A DNA stretch of 64,000 nucleotides from Sinomonas sp. R1AF57. Lineage in GTDB: Bacteria > Actinomycetota > Actinomycetes > Actinomycetales > Micrococcaceae. Below, piece by piece: positions 45,395-53,879 of the stretch. Every line of letters begins with the position of its first letter. The first letter of the stretch is position 1. The notes beneath the pieces are model-generated. The model was not told where the DNA came from. It was given only the letters and a program-made list of their open reading frames with translations, and did not search any database. Location: contig NZ_CP022463.1 of assembly GCF_002224485.1 (NCBI RefSeq), positions 3,688,808-3,752,807 of the forward strand, written 5' to 3'. The translations under genes and the position numbers were made by a program.

Positions 45395-46855
45395 GTGAAG
45401 AAGCTGCCGCCTGCCGTCGTCGTGCTCCTCTGGATCGGTGCCGCGGTCCTGGGGTGGCTCGGGCTCGCGGCGCCGCCCGCAGTCGCGAGCCCGCCGTCCG
45501 ACGTGGTGGTAGAGGACACCGCCGGTGCCCTCTACCGTCCGCAGCTCGACCCCGCGCTCGCACAGATCTCCTTCTACGAGCCGACCAAGGTCGCCATCTT
45601 CACGCGCGCGGGCAGTCCGAGCGACAACCTCAATGAGGAGGTCCTGCGGTTCGCCCGCGAGAGGCACCCCGAGTGGATCTCCGCCGACGGGCAGAAGTGG
45701 GCCGACGGCCTCTTCGTCTTCGCCCTCGACACCACCGGGCGGCAGGTCGGGACGTACTTCGGGGAGGACCGCAAGGTCAGCCTGAACGAGCAGGCCGCCA
45801 TCCAGGACGACACTCACCAGCTGTTCCGAGAGGCGCAGTGGACCGACGGCGTGATCGCTGGCGTCAAGTCCGCGGCGTCGAGGATCGCCAGGCCGTGGTA
45901 CCTCTCCCCGGCGGTCCTCATCACGGCGGGGGTCACGGGGCTGGTCGGGCTCGCGGGCGCCGGGACGTGGCTCGGGATCAGGGCGTGGCGGCGGAAGAAG
46001 TTCGCCGAGGCGCTCGAAAGCGGCGACCGCTCGTACTCCTCCGTGACGATGCGGCTGGACGAGACCGAGCTCAACGCCTCGACGATCCCCGAGAAGTCGA
46101 CCTACGGCGCGCTCGTGCTCGAGCGCTGGCACAGCTTCCGGCAGCAGCACCGCGAGGCGACCGAGCTCCGCGAGAGGCTCACCGCGCTGGACGCGAGGGG
46201 TCGCTCGGTGGGCAAGAACCTCGCCGATGCGCGCCGCTACGAGGAGCTGTGCCAGACCCTCGACGGGCTCGACGACGCCATCGCGGACTCGAACTCGCTT
46301 CTCAACCTCGACTCGCGCTGGCGCGAGGCCTGGCGCAATCAGGCCGGTGACCTCGTCGAGCAGCTCGACGGGGTCGAGACGATGCTCGCCGAGAAGAAGA
46401 CCGCCGGCACTCCCGAGACAGCGGCGGCCCTGCGCGCCGGGGCGCAGCACGCCCGTGACGAGGTCGAGCGCCTGGCCGCGCGGCTCGAGGACCGCAGGGT
46501 CAGCCCGGACGAGGCGCTGGACCAGCTCGTGGCCGAGCGGCGGCGGGTCGGCGAGCTCCTCGACCGGCATGCCGACGCCGTGATGTACGAGTACGCGAAG
46601 AACGAGAAGGAGCGCGACCTCATGCGCGGCAAGCTCGAGAGCTCCGCGCAGGACTGGCGCCGCGGCCGGCGCACCCGCGGGAGCATCCTGGACATCGCCT
46701 ACCCGACGCTCCCGATCATCAATGTCATGGCCTACAGCAACGGCATCAACGCCGGCTACAGCGCTGTGAACTCGTCCCGGTCCTCGTCGCAGAGCACCGG
46801 CTACGGCGGCAGCGGCGGCAGCTTCTCGGGGGCCGGCAGCTCGTCGCGGTTCTGA
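45395..46855 (+). CDS. DUF5129/TPM-like membrane protein
   Basis: This 486-residue protein starts GTG with a cleavable signal (VVVLLWIGAAVLGWLGLAAP ending AVAS). An extracytoplasmic TPM-like domain follows (VVEDTAGALYRPQLDPALAQ, GQKWADGLFVFALDTTGRQV), then one membrane segment (VLITAGVTGLVGLAGAGTWL). The cytoplasmic part is a long charged coiled coil (about 225-420). The C-terminus is Ser/Gly-rich (GYGGSGGSFSGAGSSS), ending RF. The topology resembles other TPM proteins with a glycine-rich tail. Function unknown. Confidence 0.85.
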   Translation: MKKLPPAVVVLLWIGAAVLGWLGLAAPPAVASPPSDVVVEDTAGALYRPQLDPALAQISFYEPTKVAIFTRAGSPSDNLNEEVLRFARERHPEWISADGQKWADGLFVFALDTTGRQVGTYFGEDRKVSLNEQAAIQDDTHQLFREAQWTDGVIAGVKSAASRIARPWYLSPAVLITAGVTGLVGLAGAGTWLGIRAWRRKKFAEALESGDRSYSSVTMRLDETELNASTIPEKSTYGALVLERWHSFRQQHREATELRERLTALDARGRSVGKNLADARRYEELCQTLDGLDDAIADSNSLLNLDSRWREAWRNQAGDLVEQLDGVETMLAEKKTAGTPETAAALRAGAQHARDEVERLAARLEDRRVSPDEALDQLVAERRRVGELLDRHADAVMYEYAKNEKERDLMRGKLESSAQDWRRGRRTRGSILDIAYPTLPIINVMAYSNGINAGYSAVNSSRSSSQSTGYGGSGGSFSGAGSSSRF

Positions 46856-46860
46856 GCGGC

Positions 46861-48072
46861 CTAGGAGCCCTGGAACCTCAGGATGCGCTCGATCGCCTTC
46901 TCGACCGCCTCCTGGCCGGCGGCGAAGGAGAGCCGGACCGCGCGCCATCCGTGGACGGCGTCGAAGTCGGTCCCGGGCACGAGGGCCACGCCCTCGGCTT
47001 CGAGCAGGGCCCGGCAGTACTCGCGTGAGTCGCCGAACCGCTCGAGCCGGTCCCCGAGCTCGGCGTACAGGTAGAACGCGCCGTCGGCGGGTGCGGCTGG
47101 CCCCCATCCCAGCGCCGGGAGCGCCTCGAGCAGAGTCTGCCGCGTCTTGGCGTACCCGGAAACCCACGCGTCCGCCTGCGCGTACGCCTCCACCGAGAAC
47201 GCCTCGACGGCAGCGAGCTGCGATGGCGCGGGCGGGCACAGCGCGACGTTCCCGGCGAGGGCGTCCACGGCCCCGACGAGTTCTTCCGGCAGCAGCATCC
47301 ACCCGAGCCGCCAGCCCGTCATGCCCCAGTACTTCGAGAAGCTCGAGATGACGATGGACTCCCGGTCGATCTCCCAGGCGCACACCCCGCGCGGGCTGTG
47401 CTCGTCCGCCACCGAGCCGGGGTAGGTGATCCCGTGGTAGATCTCATCGCTCACGAGCCGCACGTCGTGCGCCGCGCACCAGTCCGCCAGCGCCGTGAGC
47501 TCCTCGCGGTCCACCATCGTCCCGGTCGGGTTCGCAGGCGAGGCGAGCACGACGCCGGCGAGCGGCCCGCGCTCGGAGGCCGCGGCGTCGAGCATCGCGG
47601 GGGTGGGCTGGTAGCGGGAGTCCGGGCCGGCGTCGACCTCCACGACCTCGCAGCCGAGGGCGGCGAGGATGTTCCGGTAGGCGGGGTACCCGGGACGGGC
47701 CAGGGCGACGCGGTCCCCGGCCTCGAAGGCGGCGAGGAAGCCCAGCATGAAGGCCCCCGAGGACCCGGTGGTGACGGCGACCTGGGCGGGGTCGACGTCG
47801 AGGCCGTACCAGCGGCGGTAGTGGCCCGCGATGGCGGTGCGGAGCTCGGCGGTCCCGAGGGCGGGCGTGTAGGACAGGGCGAGGCCCGAGCCGTGGATCT
47901 GGGCGGCCTTCGCGGAGACGAGGTCCGGCGCGCCGCCGGAGGGCTCGCCGGCGCACAGGCTCACGACATCGCGTCCGGCCGCGCGCAGCGCCTCGACCCG
48001 GGCCAGGATGTCCATGACGGCGAACGGCGGGACGTGCGAGCGGGTCGAGGCGGCGAGGCGGCGGAGGCTCAT
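46861..48072 (-). CDS. Class I/II pyridoxal-phosphate aminotransferase
   Basis: This 403-residue enzyme has the fold-type I features SLCAGEPSGGAPDLV, ASPANPTGTM, VSDEIYHGITYP and the PLP lysine in SSFSKYWGMTGWRLGWML. The C-terminal substrate Arg region is RAVRLSFAAG. It resembles aspartate/alanine-type aminotransferases; the substrate cannot be set from sequence alone. ATG at 48072. It is 5 bp from the convergent DUF5129 gene and downstream of the CsoR-like gene on the same strand with a 41-bp gap. Confidence 0.93.
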   Translation of the reverse strand: MSLRRLAASTRSHVPPFAVMDILARVEALRAAGRDVVSLCAGEPSGGAPDLVSAKAAQIHGSGLALSYTPALGTAELRTAIAGHYRRWYGLDVDPAQVAVTTGSSGAFMLGFLAAFEAGDRVALARPGYPAYRNILAALGCEVVEVDAGPDSRYQPTPAMLDAAASERGPLAGVVLASPANPTGTMVDREELTALADWCAAHDVRLVSDEIYHGITYPGSVADEHSPRGVCAWEIDRESIVISSFSKYWGMTGWRLGWMLLPEELVGAVDALAGNVALCPPAPSQLAAVEAFSVEAYAQADAWVSGYAKTRQTLLEALPALGWGPAAPADGAFYLYAELGDRLERFGDSREYCRALLEAEGVALVPGTDFDAVHGWRAVRLSFAAGQEAVEKAIERILRFQGS

Positions 48073-48113
48073 GCGCTCCAGCCTGCCACACGCCGCCCCT
48101 GGGCCCGGCGGCC

Positions 48114-48371
48114 TCAGGTGAGGCTGATGAACATCTTCTCCAGCTCGGCGACCTCGAGGTCGGAGTCCGGCTTGGCCATGCAGGCCTGCAGGTTGGTGGC
48201 GATGATGCTGAATCCCGCCTTGTCCACAGCGCTCGAGACGGCGGAGAGCTGCGTGATGATCGCCTTGCAGTCCTGGCCCTCCTCGAGCATGCGGACCACG
48301 GCGTTCAGCTGCCCCTGCGCGCGCTTGAGCCGGTTGATGGCCGACCTCATGCTCTCCGGTTCCACGTTCAC
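48114..48371 (-). CDS. CsoR/CstR-family transcriptional repressor
   Basis: This 85-residue DUF156 protein is all-helical: INRLKRAQGQLNAVVRMLEE, Cys35 in GQDCKAIITQLSAVSSAVDK and Cys64 in SIIATNLQACMAKPDSD. The copper-sensor pattern Cys-His-Cys is altered: the position of the His is Asn60, while both Cys remain. That points to a persulfide sensor (CstR-like), which fits the adjacent rhodanese genes. GTG at 48371 is preceded by AAGGAGG. It is divergent from the rhodanese operon, whose promoter holds its likely operator. Confidence 0.9.
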   Translation of the reverse strand: MNVEPESMRSAINRLKRAQGQLNAVVRMLEEGQDCKAIITQLSAVSSAVDKAGFSIIATNLQACMAKPDSDLEVAELEKMFISLT

Positions 48372-48400
48372 GGTTCCTCCTTGGTTTCGCTCTTTCGAAT

Positions 48401-48448
48401 TATACCCCTCCCCGTATTTTGACATACCCCTATGGGTATTCGCATACT
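48401..48448 (+). promoter_or_regulatory. Promoter with CsoR/CstR-type operator in the spacer
   Basis: TTGACA (48419-48424) and CATACT (48443-48448), 18 bp apart, make a good promoter for the rhodanese operon. The perfect dyad ATACCC-CTAT-GGGTAT (48424-48439) fills the spacer, so repressor binding would block RNA polymerase. A second related half-site TATACCCCTCCCCGTAT lies at 48401-48417 toward the repressor gene. Confidence 0.8.
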
Positions 48449-48499
48449 CGGATCAGGGCCACTGACGGCCAGACGACCACGACAAGCCCGGAGGGAACC

Positions 48500-48808
48500 A
48501 TGATCGAGACCACCACCGCGCAGACCGCCGAAGCAGCAGCACAGGGCGCCCAGATCATCGACGTCCGCGAGGACTTCGAGGTCGCCGACGGGATGATCCC
48601 GGGCGCTCGGCACATCCCGATGGGCCAGATGCTCTCGCGCCTGGACGAGCTCGACAAGGGCCGGCCCGTCAGCGTCGTGTGCCGCTCGGGGAACCGCAGC
48701 GGCCGCATCGCCGAGGCGCTGACCTCCCTCGGCTACGAGGCGTACAGCGTGGCCGGCGGCATGATGCAGTGGCAGGCCGAGGGCCGCCGCGTCGAGATCC
48801 CGGCGTGA
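48500..48808 (+). CDS. Rhodanese-domain sulfurtransferase
   Basis: This 102-residue single-domain rhodanese has AQIIDVREDFEVADGMIPGA and the active-site loop VVCRSGNRSGRIAEAL with catalytic Cys. The C-terminus holds GYEAYSVAGGMMQWQAEG. It moves sulfane sulfur between thiols. ATG at 48500 follows GGAGGG. It is the first gene of a three-gene cluster and overlaps the TSUP gene by 4 bp. Regulation by the divergent CsoR/CstR-like repressor is likely. Confidence 0.93.
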   Translation: MIETTTAQTAEAAAQGAQIIDVREDFEVADGMIPGARHIPMGQMLSRLDELDKGRPVSVVCRSGNRSGRIAEALTSLGYEAYSVAGGMMQWQAEGRRVEIPA

Positions 48809-49593
48809 GCGCGCTCTTCCTGGGACTGCTCGCCGCGCTCGGGGTGGGCGCCGTCATCGGGCTCTTCGGCTCGGGCGGCGGCATCCTGGCCGTGCCCGCG
48901 TTCGTGCTGCTCGGCCTGTCCGCGCACGACGCCGTCGCCGCCTCGCTGCTCGTCGTCACGGCGGCCGCCGTGGTCGCCCTCGCGGGTGGCGCGTGGCGCC
49001 ATGTCCGCTGGGGCATCGCCGCGACCTTCGCGACGTTCGGCGCCCCGGCCGCGGCGCTCGGGGCGATGGTGGGCAAGAACATACCCGGACCGTTCCTGCT
49101 GCTCGGCGTCGCCGTCCTGGCGGTGATCGCGGCCCTCGCGGCGATGCGCCGGAAGACCGAGCACGCCGGGGAGCCCGGGTGCGCGAAGGGGTCCGTGCCC
49201 GCGCGGCTCCGCTGCTGGGCGCCGAGCGTCCTCGCTGCCGTCGTCGTCGGATTCCTCACCGGGCTGCTCGGCGTGGGCGGCGGGTTCCTCCTCGCGCCCG
49301 TGCTCCTCGTCATCCTGCGCCTGCCGCTGCGCGTGGCGGCCGCGACGTCGCTGCCCGTCATCGCGGTCAACTCCGTCTCGGGGCTCTTCCAGCACAGCGA
49401 GCAGATCCTCGGCGCCGGATCGGCCGGCGTTCCCCTCGGCTACCTGGCCGCGGCCGCGCTCGTCGGCTCGCTCATCGCGTCCCGCCTGAGCCATCGGGTG
49501 CCCCCGCACGTGCTCCAGCGCGCCTTCGCTACCCTGCTCGTCGCCGTCGGCGCGGGCACCGGCGCCGTCGGAGCGGTGCAGCTGCTCGCCTGA
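48805..49593 (+). CDS. TSUP (TauE/SafE) family sulfur-compound transporter
   Basis: This 262-residue membrane protein has two repeats with GLFGSGGGILAVPAFVLLGL and LGVGGGFLLAPVLLVILRLP and about eight segments. TSUP proteins export sulfite, sulfoacetate or thiosulfate-like anions. GTG at 48805 overlaps the rhodanese stop. The cluster (repressor, rhodanese, TSUP, rhodanese) matches the layout of persulfide/sulfite detoxification loci. Confidence 0.92.
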   Translation: MSALFLGLLAALGVGAVIGLFGSGGGILAVPAFVLLGLSAHDAVAASLLVVTAAAVVALAGGAWRHVRWGIAATFATFGAPAAALGAMVGKNIPGPFLLLGVAVLAVIAALAAMRRKTEHAGEPGCAKGSVPARLRCWAPSVLAAVVVGFLTGLLGVGGGFLLAPVLLVILRLPLRVAAATSLPVIAVNSVSGLFQHSEQILGAGSAGVPLGYLAAAALVGSLIASRLSHRVPPHVLQRAFATLLVAVGAGTGAVGAVQLLA

Positions 49594-49643
49594 CCCCCAG
49601 TCGCAACCCCCTCGTCCGTCACCCCGTCCCGAAAGGCCACCCC

Positions 49644-49970
49644 ATGGGCTTCTTCAGCAAGCTGTTCGCCAAGCCGTACATGACCGTCTCCGCAGACAGG
49701 GCCGCCGAGCTGGTCCGCTCCGGCGCCCTCCTCGTCGACGTCCGCACCCCCGCCGAGTGGCGCACGGGCCACGCCCGCCGTGCCCAGCACATCCCGCTCG
49801 ACTCCCTCGCCGGCCGCATCCGCGGCCTCCGCAAGGACCGCGAGGTGGTGGCCATCTGCGCCTCGGGCATGCGCTCCGCGGCCGCCGCCCGCCAGCTCGC
49901 CGCCGCAGGCCTCACGGCCTACTCCGTGCGCGGCGGGATGCACGCGTGGACGGCCGCCGGGCTCGAGTAG
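49644..49970 (+). CDS. Rhodanese-domain sulfurtransferase
   Basis: This 108-residue rhodanese has ALLVDVRTPAEWRTGHARRA and the loop VVAICASGMRSAAAARQLAA with catalytic Cys, and ends YSVRGGMHAWTAAG. It differs from the first rhodanese in loop sequence (CASGMRS instead of CRSGNRS), so substrate or partner may differ. ATG at 49644 follows GAAAGG. It lies 50 bp after the TSUP gene. Confidence 0.92.
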   Translation: MGFFSKLFAKPYMTVSADRAAELVRSGALLVDVRTPAEWRTGHARRAQHIPLDSLAGRIRGLRKDREVVAICASGMRSAAAARQLAAAGLTAYSVRGGMHAWTAAGLE

Positions 49971-50025
49971 CCCGGGGCTTCCCCGGCTCCCGGGCTTCCC
50001 CCGGGTACGGGGGTAGCGTGGGTCC

Positions 50026-50850
50026 ATGCAGCAGCAGGTAGCCCTCGTCACCGGCGCCTCGAGCGGGATCGGCGAGGCGACCGTCCGAGCCCTCCTCGCC
50101 GCCGGCTTCACCGTCTACGCGGCGGCCCGCCGCACCGAGCGCATGCAGGGGCTCGCGCACGACGGCGCGCGCGTCCTCGCGCTCGACCTCACCGACGACG
50201 CCTCCATCACCGGGACAGTCGCCGCGATCCTGGCCGAGGCCCGGCGCATCGACGTCCTCGTCAACAACGCCGGGTACGGCTCCTACGGCTCCCTCGAGGA
50301 GGTGCCGATCGAGGAGGGCCGCCGGCAGTTCGAGGTCAACGTGTTCGGGCTCGCGCGGCTCACGCAGCTCGTCCTGCCGGGCATGCGCGAGCGCCGCTCG
50401 GGGACGATCGTCAACGTGTCCTCGATGGGCGGGAAGTTCTACGAGCCGCTCGGCACCTGGTACCACGCAACCAAGTTCGCCGTGGAGGGACTCTCCGACT
50501 CGCTGCGGATCGAGCTGCGGCCCTTCGGCGTGCGCGTCGTCATCATCGAGCCGGGCGCGGTGCGGTCCGAATGGAGCGGCATCGCCCGGGACACCCTGCT
50601 GGCGAGGTCCGGGACCGGGCCCTACGCCAAGTACGCGCGGCGCGTCGCGGGAGTCTTCGCCCTGTCCTACCGCGGCACCCTGGCCGCGAAGCCCGAGGCC
50701 ATCGGAGCCGTGATCCGGCACGCGGTCCTGACCGAACGGCCGAGGCCGCGCTACCCCGTGGCCGGCGGGGCGCCCATCGTGCTGTTCCTGCGCCGGCTCC
50801 TCCCCGACCGGGCCTTCGACCTCTTCGTCCGCGCCGTCTACCGCCACTGA
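50026..50850 (+). CDS. Short-chain dehydrogenase/reductase
   Basis: This 274-residue classical SDR has VALVTGASSGIGEATVRALL, LALDLTDD, VLVNNAGYGSYGSLEE, catalytic Ser in IVNVSSMGGKFYEPLG and WYHATKFAVEGLSDSL (Tyr-x3-Lys). The C-terminus has a hydrophobic helix region (APIVLFLRRLLPDRAFDLF). Substrate unknown. It follows the sulfur cluster by 55 bp but shows no functional link. Confidence 0.93.
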   Translation: MQQQVALVTGASSGIGEATVRALLAAGFTVYAAARRTERMQGLAHDGARVLALDLTDDASITGTVAAILAEARRIDVLVNNAGYGSYGSLEEVPIEEGRRQFEVNVFGLARLTQLVLPGMRERRSGTIVNVSSMGGKFYEPLGTWYHATKFAVEGLSDSLRIELRPFGVRVVIIEPGAVRSEWSGIARDTLLARSGTGPYAKYARRVAGVFALSYRGTLAAKPEAIGAVIRHAVLTERPRPRYPVAGGAPIVLFLRRLLPDRAFDLFVRAVYRH

Positions 50851-50916
50851 ACGGGCTCTGGCCCCCCTGTGCCGGGAGTCGGGGGAACCGGGGCGCCAGG
50901 GTGCGCGGGAATGGCC

Positions 50917-51360
50917 TCAGCCAGCGGCGTCGTACGCCTCGCGCAGCCACCCGCGGACCTCGTCGTCGACCTCGCCGGCCTCCCGGAGCTCGATGTGGTG
51001 CATCCACACGTGGGGCGCCGGGTGGGCCACCTCCTTGAACCTCCCGGAGGCCACCTCGTACGGCAGGGCGATCGAGAGCACCGCGGGGACCTCGCTCCTC
51101 ACGTACTGGCCCGGCCGCCACACGAAGGCGAACCCTGTCCGCCGACGGAACGCGATCTGGCTCTTGGTCACCCTCACGCCCACCTCGCCCAGCCCCCGGA
51201 CCGCCTCCGCTACGGCGCGATAGCACCCCAGCCCCACAGGGTGCCCGGCGAAGAAGTCCTCCGGTGCCTGCCCGCCCTCGCTTCCGACCACCCGGCGATC
51301 GTAGCCGCGCAGCGAGTCGGCAGCGGCCCTTGACCCGGCGCCGTCGTGCGTGCCTAGCAT
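50917..51360 (-). CDS. DUF5655 domain protein
   Basis: The protein of about 147 residues has the DUF5655 pattern: PEDFFAGHPVGLGCYRAVAE, VTKSQIAFRRRTGFAFVWRP, VAHPAPHVWMHHIELREAGE and DDEVRGWLREAYDAAG. It may be a small nucleic-acid-associated domain; function unknown. The ATG at 51360 gives about 30 extra residues before the domain; a GTG at 51291 would start closer to it. It is divergent from the small 51409 gene. Confidence 0.75.
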   Translation of the reverse strand: MLGTHDGAGSRAAADSLRGYDRRVVGSEGGQAPEDFFAGHPVGLGCYRAVAEAVRGLGEVGVRVTKSQIAFRRRTGFAFVWRPGQYVRSEVPAVLSIALPYEVASGRFKEVAHPAPHVWMHHIELREAGEVDDEVRGWLREAYDAAG

Positions 51361-51408
51361 GCGGACCGGGGCCGCGCCGGCCCCGCGCGGCATTGGAGAG
51401 GGGAACGC

Positions 51409-51531
51409 ATGGGCAGGCTCACGGTCCGGTCGCAGAACGGGACGGACATCCATCAGAACGTCCCGCACACCCTCCGCGCCACGCCTTGGAACGGGGTCAG
51501 CGGCGCGCTCCCGACGTTCCTGGGGGCCTGA
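51409..51531 (+). CDS. Possible 40-residue leader peptide or small protein
   Basis: ATG at 51409 follows the very strong GGAGAGGGG site and opens a 40-codon frame (MGRLTVRSQNGTDIHQNVPH then TLRATPWNGVSGALPTFLGA). The stop at 51531 ends one base before the GTG of the SRPBCC gene, which suggests coupled translation. I do not recognise the peptide. Confidence 0.4.
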   Translation: MGRLTVRSQNGTDIHQNVPHTLRATPWNGVSGALPTFLGA

Positions 51532-51532
51532 C

Positions 51533-52072
51533 GTGGCCGAACTCGACGAGCTCGACGGGCAGTACGCCGAGGTCGAGGGGCGCGGCGCGGTGACGTTCAT
51601 CCGCTCCTACTCCCTCCCGTCCTCCGCCGTCTGGGCGGCGGTGAGCACCGAGGGCGGTCTTGCCGGCTGGTTCCCCTCCCGCGTGGCCATCACGCACGAG
51701 ACCGGGAGGGTCGCCTTCAGCGGCGACCCGAACCAGCCCGCGAGCGTCGAGCGGATCGTGGACTGGGAGCCTCCCCGGCGCTGGGCCTTCGAGTGGGGAG
51801 GGGACCTCATGGAGTTCCTGGTCGAAGGGTCGGACACGGAGGCCGAGCTCACCCTGCGCAACTGGCTCGGTGACAACACGGCTGCCGCCCGCAACGCGGC
51901 GGGCTGGCATGTGTGCCTGGCCGAACTGGAGAAGAAGCTCGGAGGCGCGGTTCCCGCGGGGCCGCATGCCGAGCCAGGCCCCGGCGGGCCTCCGGACTGG
52001 GGGGCCCTCTACGACGCCTATGTCGCCGCCGGATTGCCGAGCGGTGCCCCTGTCCCGGGCCGCGAGGGCTGA
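51533..52072 (+). CDS. SRPBCC family protein
   Basis: This 179-residue protein has the Bet v1-like fold: IRSYSLPSSAVWAAVSTEGG, LAGWFPSRVAITHETGRVAF, EPPRRWAFEWGGDLMEFLVE and a C-terminal helix AAGWHVCLAELEKKLGG. AHSA1-like, ligand unknown. GTG at 51533 follows GGGGGCC and begins one base after the stop of the 40-codon frame. A Pro/Gly-rich tail follows the domain. Confidence 0.85.
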   Translation: MAELDELDGQYAEVEGRGAVTFIRSYSLPSSAVWAAVSTEGGLAGWFPSRVAITHETGRVAFSGDPNQPASVERIVDWEPPRRWAFEWGGDLMEFLVEGSDTEAELTLRNWLGDNTAAARNAAGWHVCLAELEKKLGGAVPAGPHAEPGPGGPPDWGALYDAYVAAGLPSGAPVPGREG

Positions 52073-52103
52073 CGGCGCTCCCAGCGTCGCGCGGGCGGTG
52101 CGA

Positions 52104-53549
52104 CTAGTTGGCGCCGGGGCCCTTGGCCGCCTTCGAGGCCTTCTCAGCCGCCTTGCGGGCGGCCTCGGACGCCTTCGCCGCGGCCTTGGCGGCTGCCGGG
52201 TCCGGCTGGGACGCCCCGCTCGGATCCGCGGTCGCCTCGTCGGGCGGCGCCGTCTGGGACGGCTGCCCGTCCACGGTCGCCGGGTTGGAAGCCTCCTGCG
52301 TTGCGGGGGCGGACGGTGAGGGCTGCCGCTGCGGCGAGACCATCGCTGTCAGCGCCAGGGGCACGACGACGAGCAGTGCCGCCACGAGCAGCACGCCGGC
52401 GACGAGCCACGCCAGGCCCCGGTTCCTGCGCCGCGGCCGCGGCGCTGCCGGTGCCAGCCGCTCGGCGTCGTCCTCGTCGTCCTCGTCGGCCAAAGACGCC
52501 GGGGGAGCCGGGGTGGCGTGTGCCGCGAGCGACGGCTGCTGTGCCGTGATGGGGGTCTGCCGGCCGGCGGGCATGACCCGCGTGCCGCCGTCGTGCGGGG
52601 TCCGGCTGGCCGCATGCGCGGGAAGCACCTCGGTTCCCGCGGAGGACGGGAGGACGTGGGTCGTGGCGCCGTCGGGCTGGCCGGCGTCCTGGACCTGACC
52701 GGCGGCGGGGGCTTCTCCCTTGAGGACGGCCAGGACCTCGGCCGCGTCGGGCCTGTCGGTGGCCCTGCGCGCCGTCATCCGCGGAAGGAGCGCCGCCCAC
52801 GGCTCACCGAGCGCGGCGGGCACCGAGGGGTCGCGGAGCAGCCGCGCCACCGCCGCCTCCACCGCGCCCCCGGTGAACTCCATGCGCCCCGTGAGGCACT
52901 CCAGGAGCACGAGTCCGAGCGAGTACACGTCGGAGGTCGGGCTGACCTTCTCGCCGCGTGCCTGCTCGGGGCTGAGGTAGTTCGCCGTGCCGATGGTCGT
53001 GTTCGTCAGGGTCAGCCGCGAGGCATCCGTCAGGCGGGCGATCCCGAAGTCGGTGAGCTTCGCGGGCCGGCGCCTCCCGGGCCTGGCGTCTGGGACGAGG
53101 ATGTTGGCCGGCTTGACGTCCCGGTGGACGATGCCGAGGTCGTGCACGTAGGCCAGGGCCGAGGCGAGGTCGATGCCGAGCTCGCGGACCTCGTCGGGGG
53201 AGAGGGGACCGGAGGCCAGGCGGCGGCGGAGGTCCGTTCCGTGCACGAATTCCATGACGAGGTAGGAGAGGTGGGAGGTCCCGTCCTCGGCAGTGTCGGT
53301 GCCGACGTCGTAGAGGCGGACCAGGCCCGGATGGCTCAGCCGCGCGAGCACTTCCATCTCCCCGCGGCGGCGCTCCTCGTGCCGGGGATCGGCCGTGCCG
53401 CTGCGGAAGGTCTTGACGGCCACGTCGCGGCCCAGGACCTCGTCGCGCGCGCGATGCACCGTGGCCATCGCACCGCTGCCGGCCACCTCGAGGAGCCTGT
53501 ACCTGCCGCCGACAAGGGTAGGTTGGAGTTCCGTTTCGCTCTCGGCCAC
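52104..53549 (-). CDS. Serine/threonine protein kinase, membrane-anchored
   Basis: This 481-residue Hanks-type kinase has GGRYRLLEVAGSGAMATVHR, the Lys in DVAVKTFRSG, VHRDVKPANIL (catalytic loop), KLTDFGIARL and GTANYLSPEQARG. After the kinase domain (about 10-275) there is a Pro/Ala/Gln linker, a basic stretch and one membrane helix (GLAWLVAGVLLVAALLVVVP). The extracellular tail is short, Ala/Lys/Glu-rich and lacks PASTA repeats, so it is not the PknB of the usual origin cluster. The start is GTG at 53549 with GGAAGGGCGG before it. Confidence 0.93.
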   Translation of the reverse strand: MAESETELQPTLVGGRYRLLEVAGSGAMATVHRARDEVLGRDVAVKTFRSGTADPRHEERRRGEMEVLARLSHPGLVRLYDVGTDTAEDGTSHLSYLVMEFVHGTDLRRRLASGPLSPDEVRELGIDLASALAYVHDLGIVHRDVKPANILVPDARPGRRRPAKLTDFGIARLTDASRLTLTNTTIGTANYLSPEQARGEKVSPTSDVYSLGLVLLECLTGRMEFTGGAVEAAVARLLRDPSVPAALGEPWAALLPRMTARRATDRPDAAEVLAVLKGEAPAAGQVQDAGQPDGATTHVLPSSAGTEVLPAHAASRTPHDGGTRVMPAGRQTPITAQQPSLAAHATPAPPASLADEDDEDDAERLAPAAPRPRRRNRGLAWLVAGVLLVAALLVVVPLALTAMVSPQRQPSPSAPATQEASNPATVDGQPSQTAPPDEATADPSGASQPDPAAAKAAAKASEAARKAAEKASKAAKGPGAN

Positions 53550-53800
53550 GTTCCGCCCTTCCCTGCCGTGTACCCGCCACGTCCGGGCATGGTTCCAAGC
53601 GCCAGAGACAAGCCTATCGGAGTGCCGCAGCGTTCTCGGTCTGTGACTGAACAAGGCGCGCGGCGCCGGCTGCACGCCGGGCTTCGCGGGCCCTGTTCAT
53701 GCTGCTCGGATCATGAGCGTTGGGGCCGCATATTCCTTTCGCGGCACTTAGGGGCGGGCGCACGCCTCGGACGGCTGGCGCGCGTACCCGAGAGGCGTGA

Positions 53801-53859
53801 GGGGGGCGATTTTCTGTACCCGAGACGGTCTGGGGGGCGATTTTCTGTACCCGAGACGG
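53801..53859. repeat. Direct repeat with 31-bp period
   Basis: GGGGGGCGATTTTCTGTACC+CGAGACGG is present exactly twice (53801-53828 and 53832-53859), with partial copies of GCGTACCCGAGA before (53782) and GGGGGCGTACCC after. It lies between the kinase and SRPBCC genes. It resembles dispersed intergenic repeats of actinobacteria. Confidence 0.85.
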
Positions 53860-53879
53860 CGGGGGCGTACCCTGAACGC

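Noticed and set aside
44618-47383. 921-codon open frame antisense to the aldo/keto reductase and DUF5129 genes
   Set aside because: It crosses three real genes on either strand and has no protein-like features.
52104-53549. Kinase gene as the pknB of the conserved origin cluster
   Set aside because: It lacks PASTA repeats and the pbpA/ftsW/phosphatase neighbours.
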